64,000 nt of DNA. It comes from Azophilus sp965215035. GTDB taxonomy: Bacteria; Pseudomonadota; Gammaproteobacteria; Pseudomonadales; Azotimanducaceae. The stretch is from the NCBI GenBank assembly GCA_965215035.1, contig OZ244040.1, positions 930,001 through 994,000 on the forward strand, written 5' to 3'. The notes below the pieces were generated by a model. It made no database searches. It was given only the letters and a program-made list of their open reading frames with translations, and had not been told where the DNA came from. Position numbers and translations under genes: made by a program. Below, piece after piece: positions 32,544 through 41,530 of the stretch; the first letter of the stretch is position 1, and each line of letters opens with the position of its first letter.

Positions 32544-33953
32544 GGAAACATCCCGGGTAACCGTGGCCGATGCATCGGCGAACCGGTTCAATTCGAGCAG
32601 GTCCTCCTCGGCCAGGGTTCCCGCGCTCTGTTTGAGCAGCATCAGGTCGACGACATAGTTGTAGCGCGAGTCGGCGTAGTCGAACTGGGAGGAAAACAGG
32701 CGTTGCTGCGCCTGCAGCACATCGACGATGTTACGGGTGCCAACTTCGTAGCCGGTCTCCGTCGCTTCCAGGGCGGAGCGGCTGGATGCGATGGCTTTCA
32801 TCCGCGCGCCCACGCGAACCACATCGGTTGCCACCGCCTGGAACAGATTGCGCGTATCGCGGCTGACGCTGAGTTGCCGGTTGAGCAAGTCCTGGCGCGC
32901 CCGCTCCGCCAAGGCGCGGGCTTCCTTGGTTCGCGAGTGGGTGAAGCCGCCCTGATAGATGGGCAGGGTCATGGAAAGCGACCAGGTGGTGGTGTTGATC
33001 TTGTTGGCAAGAAAGCTGGCGCCGCCGGTGACAAAATGGCTGCGCGTAACGGCACCGTCAATGGTCGGCAGATGCCCGGCCCGCCGTGCGGCGACGGTTC
33101 GGTTGGCGGCCCGCAACTGGGCGCGGGCGGCAACTATGCCCGGGTTGGTATCGAGAGCGGTTTTGACCCACTCTTCCTCGTTCACGGGCTCGGGATTGAC
33201 GATTGGCAGGCTGTCCGACAATCCGTCCAAGCTGTCGTGGTGCTCGCCGATCAGGGTTTGCAGCGTTTCGAAGAAAATGTAGCGGTCGCCGTCCGCCTGG
33301 ATACGATCGACAACGGCGTTGTCATACCCCGCCTGAGCTTCCAGAACATCGGTGATGGCGACGAGCCCCACGTCGAAGCGCTGCTGAACCTGCTCGAGTT
33401 GCCGATTGACGGCGGCTTCCCGAGCCAAGCTGGCATCTAGACGATCCTGGGCGCGCAGCACGTTCAGATAGGCCTGCACGACGCGCACGATCAGGCCCTG
33501 GCGGGCTTCCGACAAAGTCGCCTCGGCGCTGGCCACCGATGCCTTGGCGCTGCGCCAGGTGTACCAACTGCTCACGTTCACGATCGGTTGGTCGAGCCGG
33601 GCTGCCCATTGGTGCTCATTGAAGTTCTGGTCGGCAACCGGCGCCACGGTGCCGAATGTGGGGCTGTCCGGGTTGAAGTCTAAACGCGGCGGCACCGGAA
33701 AGCTCCGCTCGTTCCAACCCGTGCTGCCGGACATGCTGAGCCTGGGGAGCAGGTTCGCCCGTGCCTGGGGGATGAGTTCCCGCTGCGCCGCGAAGCTCGC
33801 CCGGGCGGCACCGAGCACCGGGTCGTTCTCCAGGGCGCCGCGGTAGGCATCCGCAATGTCGATGGCGCTTGCCGAAGCGGCGGGGAGGATTAGCACCGCC
33901 GCCACCGCCGGCCGCCGGAGGGCGCGTACCAGATTGCGAACTGAATCACTCAT
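32508..33953 (-). CDS. tolC: TolC-family outer-membrane efflux/secretion channel
   Basis: A 481-residue outer-membrane factor for type I secretion and multidrug efflux. A signal peptide (about 30 residues, ending 'PAASASA') is followed by the two structural repeats of TolC: 'DIADAYRGALENDPVLGAAR' and 'WVKTALDTNPGIVAARAQLR' each begin a repeat. 'TYEVGTRNIVD'-type sequence ('GYEVGTRNIVDVLQAQQRLF') is the family hallmark at the end of repeat 2, and 'RFDVGLVAITDVLEAQAGYD' is its counterpart in repeat 1. Length matches TolC. The waaA-tolC neighbourhood is common in gammaproteobacteria. No adaptor protein or inner-membrane pump gene is in the window. Confidence 0.93.
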   Translation of the reverse strand: MSDSVRNLVRALRRPAVAAVLILPAASASAIDIADAYRGALENDPVLGAARASFAAQRELIPQARANLLPRLSMSGSTGWNERSFPVPPRLDFNPDSPTFGTVAPVADQNFNEHQWAARLDQPIVNVSSWYTWRSAKASVASAEATLSEARQGLIVRVVQAYLNVLRAQDRLDASLAREAAVNRQLEQVQQRFDVGLVAITDVLEAQAGYDNAVVDRIQADGDRYIFFETLQTLIGEHHDSLDGLSDSLPIVNPEPVNEEEWVKTALDTNPGIVAARAQLRAANRTVAARRAGHLPTIDGAVTRSHFVTGGASFLANKINTTTWSLSMTLPIYQGGFTHSRTKEARALAERARQDLLNRQLSVSRDTRNLFQAVATDVVRVGARMKAIASSRSALEATETGYEVGTRNIVDVLQAQQRLFSSQFDYADSRYNYVVDLMLLKQSAGTLAEEDLLELNRFADASATVTRDVSLRRRGANSSPQ

Positions 33954-34111
33954 GACGCCTAGTCGATCTCTGGAATGGGGGAGGCTTGGAGTTTAGCAGA
34001 GTGGTGGTGGAAAAGTTGTGGCCCGATTTGGCGAATTCCGGCGGCGGGGTTACGGTTGCCCAACCGGCCGGAGTTATTCTAACTTGGTCGCATGGGCACG
34101 CGGAAGCACTG

Positions 34112-35482
34112 ATGCCACGGGCAATGTCACATGTGTTCAGCGTGTTGCTGACGCTGCTGCTCGCCAGCTTTTTTCTTGTTTCGGAACAACACCAGCGCAA
34201 CTGGTTGCTGTATCTGGCAGCCGCCGCCGCGCACGGGGTTTTGTTCGACCGCCAGTCGCGCAGAGCCACGTTCTCCGGGCCTGCCGGATGGGCCGTCCCG
34301 GCGCTGCTCGCCGTGCCGGTGCTGTCCCTGGCCTGGAGCGCGTCCGTAAATACCGAGGGCGCCACCGATTTGCTGTTGGCTGGCTACTGCCTGGTCATGG
34401 TTTACCTCGGCATCGTGCAACTGGTACGGCGCGACCCGCAACAGGTCCAGGCCATGGCACTTACGCTGTTGTTTGCGGCCAATCTGGGCGCCCTGTGGTC
34501 GCTCGGCCACTGGGCCGTCGGCTACGACCCGGCCATGCCACGGCTGATCGGTACCCTGGGGCTGGATAACCCGGTGCACGGTTCGATCCTGCTGCTGGCC
34601 ACCACGCTGCCCGTGTGGAACGGCTTTGCCGAACGCCGGCTGCGGGGTCGCTGGCTGTGCGCGTGCCTGGCACCCTGCGCCTTCGCCCTGTTGGCTGGCC
34701 CGCGCACCGCGCTGGTCGCCTACCTGGTGGTGGTGGCATTCTCCCTGCGTCGGCGCTTCCCCCCGGGCGCTATCGTCGCCGCGTCGGTGCTCGCCGGGTT
34801 GGTCGCTGTTGCCGCGCTCCTCGGCAACGACGCACTCCGGGCCATCTGGCTCGATCGGGGCCTATCGTTTCGACCGCCGATCTGGGCGGCAGCCTGGTCG
34901 GCCTTTATGGCCTGCAACCCGTTGATCGGCTGCGGAATCGCCACACCACTTCAGTTCGAGTACTTCCCCGGCGTCGTCACCGACCGCGCCCACGGCCTGT
35001 ATGTCGCCCTGGTCTATCACCAGGGTGTGCTCGGCGCCCTGGCGTTCGTGGCGGTCACGGCACGGCTGCTGGGCGGCGCACCGCCCCCGGTAACGGGCAT
35101 GGCCCCGAAGTCGCACGAAGCTACTCCACCGGGTGCCCATGCACCGAAACTCAAGGCGAAGGTCGGTGGGCTCCGGGGACTAATGCGGCGCACCCGGGGT
35201 GTTGGAGTACGTGCCGCGCTCCCGGGCCAGCAGCGCGACCCCCCGCCCCCGGATTCTCGCCCCTCCGCGCCTGGAGGTGTACGCGCCGCGCTCCCGGGCC
35301 AGCGGCGCGACTGGGTGTTGATGCTCGCCTACGCATTGCTCGCGAGCACAACCAGCGGCGACCATATCCTGGTGCGGGCAACCCTGTTCTGGTGTTATTT
35401 CTGGGTGCCGGTGATGGTATTGGCCGCATCGGCCAGGGCTGTGGTCAGCGACAGGGAAAGCTGGCCAGCAAATCCCGCTTGA
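34112..35482 (+). CDS. O-antigen ligase (WaaL)-like membrane protein
   Basis: A 456-residue integral membrane protein with about ten or more hydrophobic helices. The large periplasmic segment carries 'GIATPLQFEYFPGVVTDRAH' and 'GLYVALVYHQGVLGALAFVA', the conserved His-x-x-Tyr ... Gly region of the Wzy/WaaL (Wzy_C) superfamily. It probably ligates a polyprenyl-linked glycan to the lipid A core. The start is ATG 34112, with GGAAG 5 nt upstream; ATG 34124 is the alternative. Between the last helices (residues about 323-400) lies a Pro/Arg-rich insertion with a 24-codon duplication. The 3' end overlaps the convergent pyruvyltransferase-like gene by 38 nt. Wzy polymerase cannot be excluded. Confidence 0.75.
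   Translation: MPRAMSHVFSVLLTLLLASFFLVSEQHQRNWLLYLAAAAAHGVLFDRQSRRATFSGPAGWAVPALLAVPVLSLAWSASVNTEGATDLLLAGYCLVMVYLGIVQLVRRDPQQVQAMALTLLFAANLGALWSLGHWAVGYDPAMPRLIGTLGLDNPVHGSILLLATTLPVWNGFAERRLRGRWLCACLAPCAFALLAGPRTALVAYLVVVAFSLRRRFPPGAIVAASVLAGLVAVAALLGNDALRAIWLDRGLSFRPPIWAAAWSAFMACNPLIGCGIATPLQFEYFPGVVTDRAHGLYVALVYHQGVLGALAFVAVTARLLGGAPPPVTGMAPKSHEATPPGAHAPKLKAKVGGLRGLMRRTRGVGVRAALPGQQRDPPPPDSRPSAPGGVRAALPGQRRDWVLMLAYALLASTTSGDHILVRATLFWCYFWVPVMVLAASARAVVSDRESWPANPA
35208..35311 (+). repeat. In-frame 72-bp-period duplication inside the O-antigen-ligase-like gene
   Basis: Two 32-bp segments (35208-35239 and 35280-35311) differ at only 2 positions and are 72 bp apart. They encode VRAALPGQQRD and VRAALPGQRRD within an extra loop before the last helices. 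High identity indicates a recent event. Confidence 0.8.
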
Positions 35483-36218
35483 GCGATTCAATCCCGGGTC
35501 GGCAATAGGGTTCAAACCCCTCATCGGGTAGGAAGCCGGGCAGGCGCACCGGTTGCTGCCGCAGGTCGAAGACGCTGTAGTAGTCGTCGAACTTGTGGCG
35601 GCCGCCGCGCAATGCCCCGGACGCCGTGAACCAACGGTTGGGAATGCCGAGCGCATCGGCAAACACCAGGCCGTGCAGCCCGGAGGACAGCACCGCCTCG
35701 CAACGGGCAATGTCGGCGAGCAACTGCGGCACGGGCGTCGTAATCTCTAGAATGCGCGTATGGGCGGTGGTCGCCACAAAGGCCGCGACTTCGGGATGGC
35801 CGCGGTCGGCGAGGTGCGGAATCACCCCAATGCGGTAGCGTTTGGTAACCGAACCGTCGAGCAGCATTTCGGCGAGCAGGCCCGGGTCCCCCAAGCTGGG
35901 CGGGGTGTGGACTCGTTCGCAGCGGGCCAGGGTCAAGCGGCCGCGCAGGGCGTGTAGGCGATGGGAACCACCCAGGCGGTCCTCGCTCCGCAGGGAGCCC
36001 GTACCCCAGATGTCCAGCGCCCGGCCGAAGCCCAGGCGATGCAGCCGGTGGGACTTATTCAGGCGCCGAAGCAGGCTGCCCGCCGCGACCAGGTCACAGC
36101 GCCGGGGGTCGGCATAGGCGACGGTGCGCCCGCTCAGCCGCGCGCAGATCAGCGGCGAAAACCAATCCCCGGCGTTGCGCTGGTGGCCGCGCGACCAGAA
36201 GAGCTTCAATGTCCTCAT
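35445..36218 (-). CDS. Polysaccharide pyruvyl transferase family protein
   Basis: A 257-residue protein (from ATG 36218) of the WcaK/CsaB-like pyruvyltransferase family, which adds pyruvate ketals from PEP to sugars of surface glycans. Conserved features are 'LFWSRGHQRNAGDWFSPLIC' at the N-terminus (family: ..G..N.GD....), 'LDIWGTGSLRSED', 'RIGVIPHLADRG' and the C-terminal 'VLSSGLHGLVFADALGIPNR', where the SxLHxxVFA motif is typical. A TTG 57 nt upstream would add 19 unconserved residues. It may modify the glycan exported by Wzm/Wzt or ligated by the neighbouring WaaL-like protein; this link is inferred from position. Confidence 0.8.
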   Translation of the reverse strand: MRTLKLFWSRGHQRNAGDWFSPLICARLSGRTVAYADPRRCDLVAAGSLLRRLNKSHRLHRLGFGRALDIWGTGSLRSEDRLGGSHRLHALRGRLTLARCERVHTPPSLGDPGLLAEMLLDGSVTKRYRIGVIPHLADRGHPEVAAFVATTAHTRILEITTPVPQLLADIARCEAVLSSGLHGLVFADALGIPNRWFTASGALRGGRHKFDDYYSVFDLRQQPVRLPGFLPDEGFEPYCRPGIESLKRDLLASFPCR

Positions 36219-36435
36219 GCCAACCCGCTTGAGACTAGCCCCCCAGGAGCCATCGTCCACAAATACTAGCGCCAACCCCGGTAGCCGTCAGCCATTCCCA
36301 TTCGCTTCGAAACGCCTACGGTGGTGGGCAAAGCCCAACACCCGCAAATAGGGGTCGAGTGGCCTTACTATGATATGCGGCAAGCCCATAACTACTAGCC
36401 CCGAATGAGAATTGCCGGACAGCCGTGAAAAGGTT

Positions 36436-36524
36436 GGTGGTGTATCAGTTTGAATCTGTGGATCGAGCGAGGGCACGGCATACAGGTGTTTCGGCAGGGC
36501 CGGGATTCAAACTGATACACTGCC
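36436..36524 (+). mobile_element. MITE-like palindromic element, copy B (89 bp)
   Basis: The ends are inverted repeats with a perfect 16-bp core, GTGTATCAGTTTGAAT (36440-36455), and its complement (36505-36520), extended by GGTG and TGCC. It is flanked by a perfect 8-bp direct repeat, AAAAGGTT, at 36428-36435 and 36525-36532. It lies in the divergent gap (36219-36561) between the pyruvyltransferase-like gene and DUF1249; nothing else was recognised in that gap. Confidence 0.9.
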
Positions 36525-36561
36525 AAAAGGTTTTGTATCTCGCCCGTACCCCGGTATATTG

Positions 36562-37038
36562 ATGGAGTGGATGGTGTCACCAATTTGCATGCATCGCGTG
36601 GATACTCGTTACCGCATAGATTTGTCGAGGCATATCGTGGAATGCGACGCGAACTATGTGCGCCTCATGCGGCTATGTCCCGCGCTCCGTGAACGCGGCG
36701 GCGGGAGTTTCGGCGTCACCATCGCCGGGCGGCGCGGGCAGGTCGGCATCGAGGTGGTTGAACGCAATCCATACACGACCCTGATCCGCCTGCGGCAACG
36801 GCCGGAGGCGCCCTGGGGACTGAACCCCGGTTTCACCGTGCGGCTCTACCACGATGCCCGGTGCGCCGAAGTGGTTGAATACCAGCGGGCGCGGCATTTC
36901 AAGGCCGTGTACGACTATCCCAACGAGGCGATGCGCCAGCGGGACGAGAAGGTCCAGGTGAACCGTTTTCTCGGCGAATTTCTATCCTATTGCCTGCGCA
37001 ACGGCGTGGCGTTGCGGGAACCGGCTGTCGTTACTTGA
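36562..37038 (+). CDS. DUF1249 family protein (YqiB type)
   Basis: A 158-residue protein (from ATG 36562) of the DUF1249 family, which includes Escherichia coli YqiB. The conserved parts are 'ECDANYVRLMRLCPAL', 'VVERNPYTTLIRLRQ', 'FTVRLYHDARCAEVVEYQ' and 'FKAVYDYPNEAMRQRDEKVQ', then 'VNRFLGEFLSYCLRNG'. Function is not established. In gammaproteobacteria it usually lies between nudF and cpdA upstream of parE; here the cpdA and yqiA genes are absent and parE follows after 253 bp. ATG 36571 or 36589 are alternative starts closer to the family's usual N-terminus. Confidence 0.88.
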   Translation: MEWMVSPICMHRVDTRYRIDLSRHIVECDANYVRLMRLCPALRERGGGSFGVTIAGRRGQVGIEVVERNPYTTLIRLRQRPEAPWGLNPGFTVRLYHDARCAEVVEYQRARHFKAVYDYPNEAMRQRDEKVQVNRFLGEFLSYCLRNGVALREPAVVT

Positions 37039-37291
37039 TGGCGGCAGCAACGCGCCATGCAGCAATGCCGTTATACGGCACAGCATCGCCCCGCCTTCGG
37101 TGCACGCCCCGCTCGAACAAACTTCGACGGCGACGGCACGGCACCCGCATACCGCCCACCGTACCTGTTCGACGAAGGCCATCTGTACACCGAAGTGCGG
37201 CGCGACCAGGAAACCCCCTGTATGTAGATCTTTCTCGACACAGTTGCAGCAGTTAAACCCGAAGCAGGCATAGGGAGCCATTTCCTCCCCC

Positions 37292-39184
37292 ATGGCAATG
37301 CAATACTCTGCAGAGTCTCTGCAAGTTCTATCTGGGCTGGAGCCGGTGCGGCGGCGGCCCGGCATGTACACCGATGTCAGTCGGCCCAATCATCTCGTGC
37401 AGGAGGTGGTGGACAATAGCGTCGATGAGGCGCTGGCCGGGTACGCCCGCGAAATCGAGGTGACCCTGCTCAAGGACGGCACCGTCGAGGTGGTCGACGA
37501 CGGCCGGGGCATGCCGGTGGACAATCATCCCCAACACAAGGTTTCCGGCGTAGAACTGATCCTGACCCGCCTGCACGCCGGTGCCAAGTTCGATGACAAG
37601 AGCTACAACTACGCTGGCGGATTGCACGGCGTCGGCGTGTCGGTGGTGAACGCGCTGTCCGAGTGGCTTGAGGTGGAGGTCAAGCGCGGCGGGCAGGTGT
37701 ATCACCAGCGCTATGAGGCGGGCGAGCCGGTCACCGCGCTGCAGGCGGTGGGCTGTGTTGGCAGGCGCAACACCGGAACACGCATTCGTTTCAAGCCGGA
37801 CGCCGCCTATTTCGACTCCCCCAGCGTGGCGCCGGCCCAGCTCAGGCGTCTGTTGCGCGCCAAGGCGGTCTTGTCGCCGGGGCTGGCCGTCAGCCTGACC
37901 ATCGAGGGGCGGGAGAGCGAGAGCGAACGCTGGGTCTTCGAGGACGGGCTGGCGGGCTACCTGGAGCAGGCGCTGGCCGGTGCCAAGACGGTGCCCGAGG
38001 CAACGTTCACCCACAGCGCCGAGGGCAATCGGGAAGCGGTGGATTGGGCGCTGAAGTGGGTGGTCGATGGCGGCGAGCTGGTCACGGAAGCCTATGTGAA
38101 CCTGATACCCACGCCCCAGGGAGGCACCCACGTCAGCGGCTTGCGCAGCGGCCTCATCGGTGCGCTTAAGGAATTCTGCGAGTTTCGCGACCTGCTGCCC
38201 CGGGGCGTCAAGCTCACCGGCGACGACCTATGGGACCAGTGCGCCTATGTCCTGTCCGCCAAGCTCGCCGATCCACAGTTCTCGGGGCAGACCAAGGAAC
38301 GCCTGACATCTCGAAACTCGGCGGTTTTTGTCGGCGGCGTGGCCAAGGATGCTTTTAGCCTGTGGCTGAACGAACATCCCCAGGATGGGGAGCGCATCGC
38401 GGCCTTGGCCATCGCCAACGCCCAGCGCCGCGCCAACGCCGCCAAGAAGGTCTCGCGTAAGAAGACGCTTGCCGGGCCGGCGCTACCCGGCAAGCTCGCC
38501 GACTGCTCCGGCCAGGATACGTCGGTCGCCGAACTGTTCCTGGTAGAGGGGGATTCGGCGGGCGGTTCCGCCAAGCAGGCACGCGACCGGGAGTTCCAGG
38601 CGGTTATGCCGCTACGCGGCAAGATACTGAATACCTGGGAGGTGAGCGCAAGCCAGGTGCTCGGGTCTCAGGAGGTGCACGACATCGCCCTGGCGGTGGG
38701 CGTGGACCCCGGCTCCGGCGACCTGTCCGGCCTGCGCTACAACCGGGTGTGCATCCTCGCCGATGCCGATTCCGACGGCGCCCACATTGCTACCCTCCTG
38801 TGTGCGCTGTTCCTCAGGCACTTCCGGCCGCTGGTCGAGCAGGGGCACGTGTACGTGGCCATGCCGCCGCTGTTTCGCATCGACGTGGGCAAGGAGGTGT
38901 TCTATGCCCTCGACGAAGCGGAAAAGGAAGGCGTACTCGACCGCATCGCGGCGGAGAAGAAACGCGGCAACCTGGTCGTGCAGCGATTCAAGGGGCTGGG
39001 GGAGATGAATCCGAAGCAGCTTCGCGAGACCACCATGGACCCGGAGACACGCCGGCTGGTGCGCCTGACCCTCGACTCGGCCATCCGCACGGAAGAAACC
39101 ATGGACATGCTGCTCGCCAGGAAACGCGCTCCGGAGCGTCGCGCCTGGCTGGAAAGCAGGGGGCATGAGGCGAGCCTGGTTTGA
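37292..39184 (+). CDS. parE: DNA topoisomerase IV subunit B
   Basis: A 630-residue type IIA topoisomerase ATPase subunit that decatenates chromosomes with ParC. The GHKL ATP site shows 'VDNSVDEALAGYAREIEVTL', 'VEVVDDGRGMPVD' and 'YAGGLHGVGVSVVNALSEWL'. The TOPRIM domain shows 'LFLVEGDSAGGSAKQARDRE' and the metal-binding 'VCILADADSDGAHIATLLC'. 'GLGEMNPKQLRETTMDPETR' ends the protein. The length fits ParE (about 630) and not GyrB (about 800). The gap upstream (37039-37291) holds no recognised gene. parC follows after 25 bp. Confidence 0.96.
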   Translation: MAMQYSAESLQVLSGLEPVRRRPGMYTDVSRPNHLVQEVVDNSVDEALAGYAREIEVTLLKDGTVEVVDDGRGMPVDNHPQHKVSGVELILTRLHAGAKFDDKSYNYAGGLHGVGVSVVNALSEWLEVEVKRGGQVYHQRYEAGEPVTALQAVGCVGRRNTGTRIRFKPDAAYFDSPSVAPAQLRRLLRAKAVLSPGLAVSLTIEGRESESERWVFEDGLAGYLEQALAGAKTVPEATFTHSAEGNREAVDWALKWVVDGGELVTEAYVNLIPTPQGGTHVSGLRSGLIGALKEFCEFRDLLPRGVKLTGDDLWDQCAYVLSAKLADPQFSGQTKERLTSRNSAVFVGGVAKDAFSLWLNEHPQDGERIAALAIANAQRRANAAKKVSRKKTLAGPALPGKLADCSGQDTSVAELFLVEGDSAGGSAKQARDREFQAVMPLRGKILNTWEVSASQVLGSQEVHDIALAVGVDPGSGDLSGLRYNRVCILADADSDGAHIATLLCALFLRHFRPLVEQGHVYVAMPPLFRIDVGKEVFYALDEAEKEGVLDRIAAEKKRGNLVVQRFKGLGEMNPKQLRETTMDPETRRLVRLTLDSAIRTEETMDMLLARKRAPERRAWLESRGHEASLV

Positions 39185-39209
39185 AACAGGAAACCGCAGG
39201 GTGCGGGAA

Positions 39210-41450
39210 ATGGAAATCACCGATATCGAGACGATCCCCCTAGGAACCTACAGCGAACGGGCATACCTGGATTACTCCATGTACGTCATCAACGACCGGG
39301 CGCTGCCGCATATCGCGGATGGGTTGAAGCCGGTGCAGCGGCGCATCGTCTACGCCATGGGAGAACTCGGCCTGAACAACAACGCCAAGTTCGCCAAGTC
39401 GGCGCGCACGGTGGGCGATGTACTGGGCAAGTTCCACCCCCATGGCGATAGCGCCTGTTACGAGGCGATGGTGCTGATGGCGCAACCGTTTTCGTTTCGC
39501 TATCCGCTGGTGGAGGGGCAGGGCAACTGGGGTGCTCCGGACGATCCAAAGTCCTTCGCCGCCATGCGCTACACCGAAGCGCGGCTATCTCGGCACGCGG
39601 CGCTGCTGTTGGCGGAGACGCGCCAGGGCACCGTCGATTTCGCCGCCAACTTCGATGGTTCCCTGAACGAACCGCTGTTGCTGCCGGCCCGGGTGCCCAT
39701 GCTGCTACTGAACGGCGGCACCGGCATCGCGGTGGGCATGGCGACCGATATACCGCCGCACAACATGAACGAGGTGATCGGTGCCTGCATTCACCTGTTG
39801 GACCATCCCAAGGCGTCCTTAGACGACATCATGGTGCACATCCAGGGCCCGGATTTTCCTTCCGATGCGCTGATCGTCACGCCCCGCGAAGAGATTCGCA
39901 CGGTTTTCGAGACCGGCCGGGGGAGTATTAGGGCGCGGGCGGTCTACACCCGGGAGAACGGGGCAATCGTCATCACGGCCCTGCCCCACCTGGTCTCGCC
40001 CGCCAAGGTGCTGGAGCAGATCGCCCAGCAGATGCGGGCCAAGAAGCTGCCCATGCTCGTCGACCTGCGCGACGAGTCCGATCACCGCAACCCGACCCGC
40101 CTGGTGCTGGTACCGCGCTCGAACCGGGTCGACTGCGACCGCCTAATGAGCCACCTGTTCGCAACCACCGACCTGGAGCGAAGCTATCGTGTCAATCTGA
40201 ATGTCATCGGGCTCGACCAGCGCCCCCGGGTGAAAAGCCTAGTGCAGATTCTCAAGGAGTGGCTCGACTATCGCCAGCAGGTTGTTACCCGGCGCATCGG
40301 TTACCGGCTGAGCAAGATCAACGAGCGCCTGCACGTGCTGCAAGGCCTGTTGGTGGCCTATCTGAATCTCGATGCGGTGATTCGCATCGTGCGCGAGGCG
40401 GACAAGCCCCGGGACGAGTTGATGCGGCGCTTCGGCCTTTCGGAGATTCAGGCGGGCGCCATTCTCGATCTCCGCCTGCGGCAGTTGGCCAAGTTGGAAG
40501 AGGTGAAACTTGCCGAAGAGAAGAGCGGGCTTGAAGCGGAGCGGGACGAATGCGAGCTGGTCCTGAAGTCCCGGGCCAGGTTAAAGACCCTGGTCAAGAA
40601 AGAACTGCGCGCCGACGCGGAAGCCTATGGGGACGCCCGCCGTTCGCCGCTTACCCCGGTGGCGGAGGCGGCGGCCTACAGCGAGGAGGAACTGATCTCG
40701 AACGACCCGGTCACCATCGTGCTCTCCGAGAAGGGCTGGGTGCGCGCCGCCAAGGGCCACGAGCTCGACCCGCTGGAACTCAACTACAAGAGCGGCGACG
40801 GCTATCGGCATGCGGTGCGCGGGCGCGCCAACGACCTGCTCATCTTTCTCGATTCGACCGGGCGCACCTATGGCATTGCCGCGCCCAGCCTGCCATCCGC
40901 ACGGGGCCAGGGCGAGCCGTTGACAGGGCGTCTTAAGCCACCGGAACAGGCGCGTTTTGTGGGTGCGAGCATGGGGAGCCCCGGCGACCGGGTACTGCTT
41001 TCCTCCAGCGCCGGGTATGGCTTTGTGGCACAGCTCGGCGACATGTCGACCAGGAATAGGGCGGGCAAGGCGTGCCTGACGGTGCCGGGCGGAGCATCGG
41101 CCCTACTCCCGGTGCCGGTCGGCCCCGCGACAGACCCGCAGGTTGTCGCGGTGACGAGCCAGGGGCGCCTGCTCGTGTTCCCGGTCGCGGAGCTGCCGGA
41201 GCTGCCCCGTGGCAAGGGTGTCAAGCTCATCAACATCCGGCCCGCCGCATTCAAGGCCGGCCAGGACGAACTGCGCGGCGTTGCCGTGGTCGCCGAGCGC
41301 GAAGTGCTCCGGGTGTACGCGGGCCAACGGTACCTGCGTCTTAAGTTCAAGGATCTGGCCGGCTATCGCGGCGAGCGGGCGCGGGCGGGCCGCAAGCTTC
41401 CCCGGGGGTTTCAGCGGGTCGAACTGATCGAGGTGGAACGGCGCGGCTGA
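39210..41450 (+). CDS. parC: DNA topoisomerase IV subunit A
   Basis: A 746-residue breakage-reunion subunit of topoisomerase IV. The N-terminus 'YLDYSMYVINDRALPHIADG' and the winged-helix region 'KFHPHGDSACYEAMVLMAQP' are clear; in the quinolone-determining region the Ser and Glu positions keep the susceptible-type residues. The catalytic Tyr is in 'AAMRYTEARLS'. The C-terminal beta-pinwheel is short and of ParC type ('YRHAVRGRANDLLIFLDSTG'). The start is ATG 39210; the frame is open 15 codons upstream inside the end of parE. It forms an operon with parE. Confidence 0.96.
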   Translation: MEITDIETIPLGTYSERAYLDYSMYVINDRALPHIADGLKPVQRRIVYAMGELGLNNNAKFAKSARTVGDVLGKFHPHGDSACYEAMVLMAQPFSFRYPLVEGQGNWGAPDDPKSFAAMRYTEARLSRHAALLLAETRQGTVDFAANFDGSLNEPLLLPARVPMLLLNGGTGIAVGMATDIPPHNMNEVIGACIHLLDHPKASLDDIMVHIQGPDFPSDALIVTPREEIRTVFETGRGSIRARAVYTRENGAIVITALPHLVSPAKVLEQIAQQMRAKKLPMLVDLRDESDHRNPTRLVLVPRSNRVDCDRLMSHLFATTDLERSYRVNLNVIGLDQRPRVKSLVQILKEWLDYRQQVVTRRIGYRLSKINERLHVLQGLLVAYLNLDAVIRIVREADKPRDELMRRFGLSEIQAGAILDLRLRQLAKLEEVKLAEEKSGLEAERDECELVLKSRARLKTLVKKELRADAEAYGDARRSPLTPVAEAAAYSEEELISNDPVTIVLSEKGWVRAAKGHELDPLELNYKSGDGYRHAVRGRANDLLIFLDSTGRTYGIAAPSLPSARGQGEPLTGRLKPPEQARFVGASMGSPGDRVLLSSSAGYGFVAQLGDMSTRNRAGKACLTVPGGASALLPVPVGPATDPQVVAVTSQGRLLVFPVAELPELPRGKGVKLINIRPAAFKAGQDELRGVAVVAEREVLRVYAGQRYLRLKFKDLAGYRGERARAGRKLPRGFQRVELIEVERRG

Positions 41451-41530
41451 GGATTCCCGGGGCCTGCCGCGACCGGCCTCGATGCCAACCGGCCTCGAGG
41501 TTCCAGAGCGAGGCGCGCAACCGCTCGGCG

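Noticed and set aside
36982..37389. Cysteine-containing minus-strand frame between DUF1249 and parE
   Set aside because: It overlaps the start of parE antisense and the end of DUF1249, matches no family, and shows no start signal.
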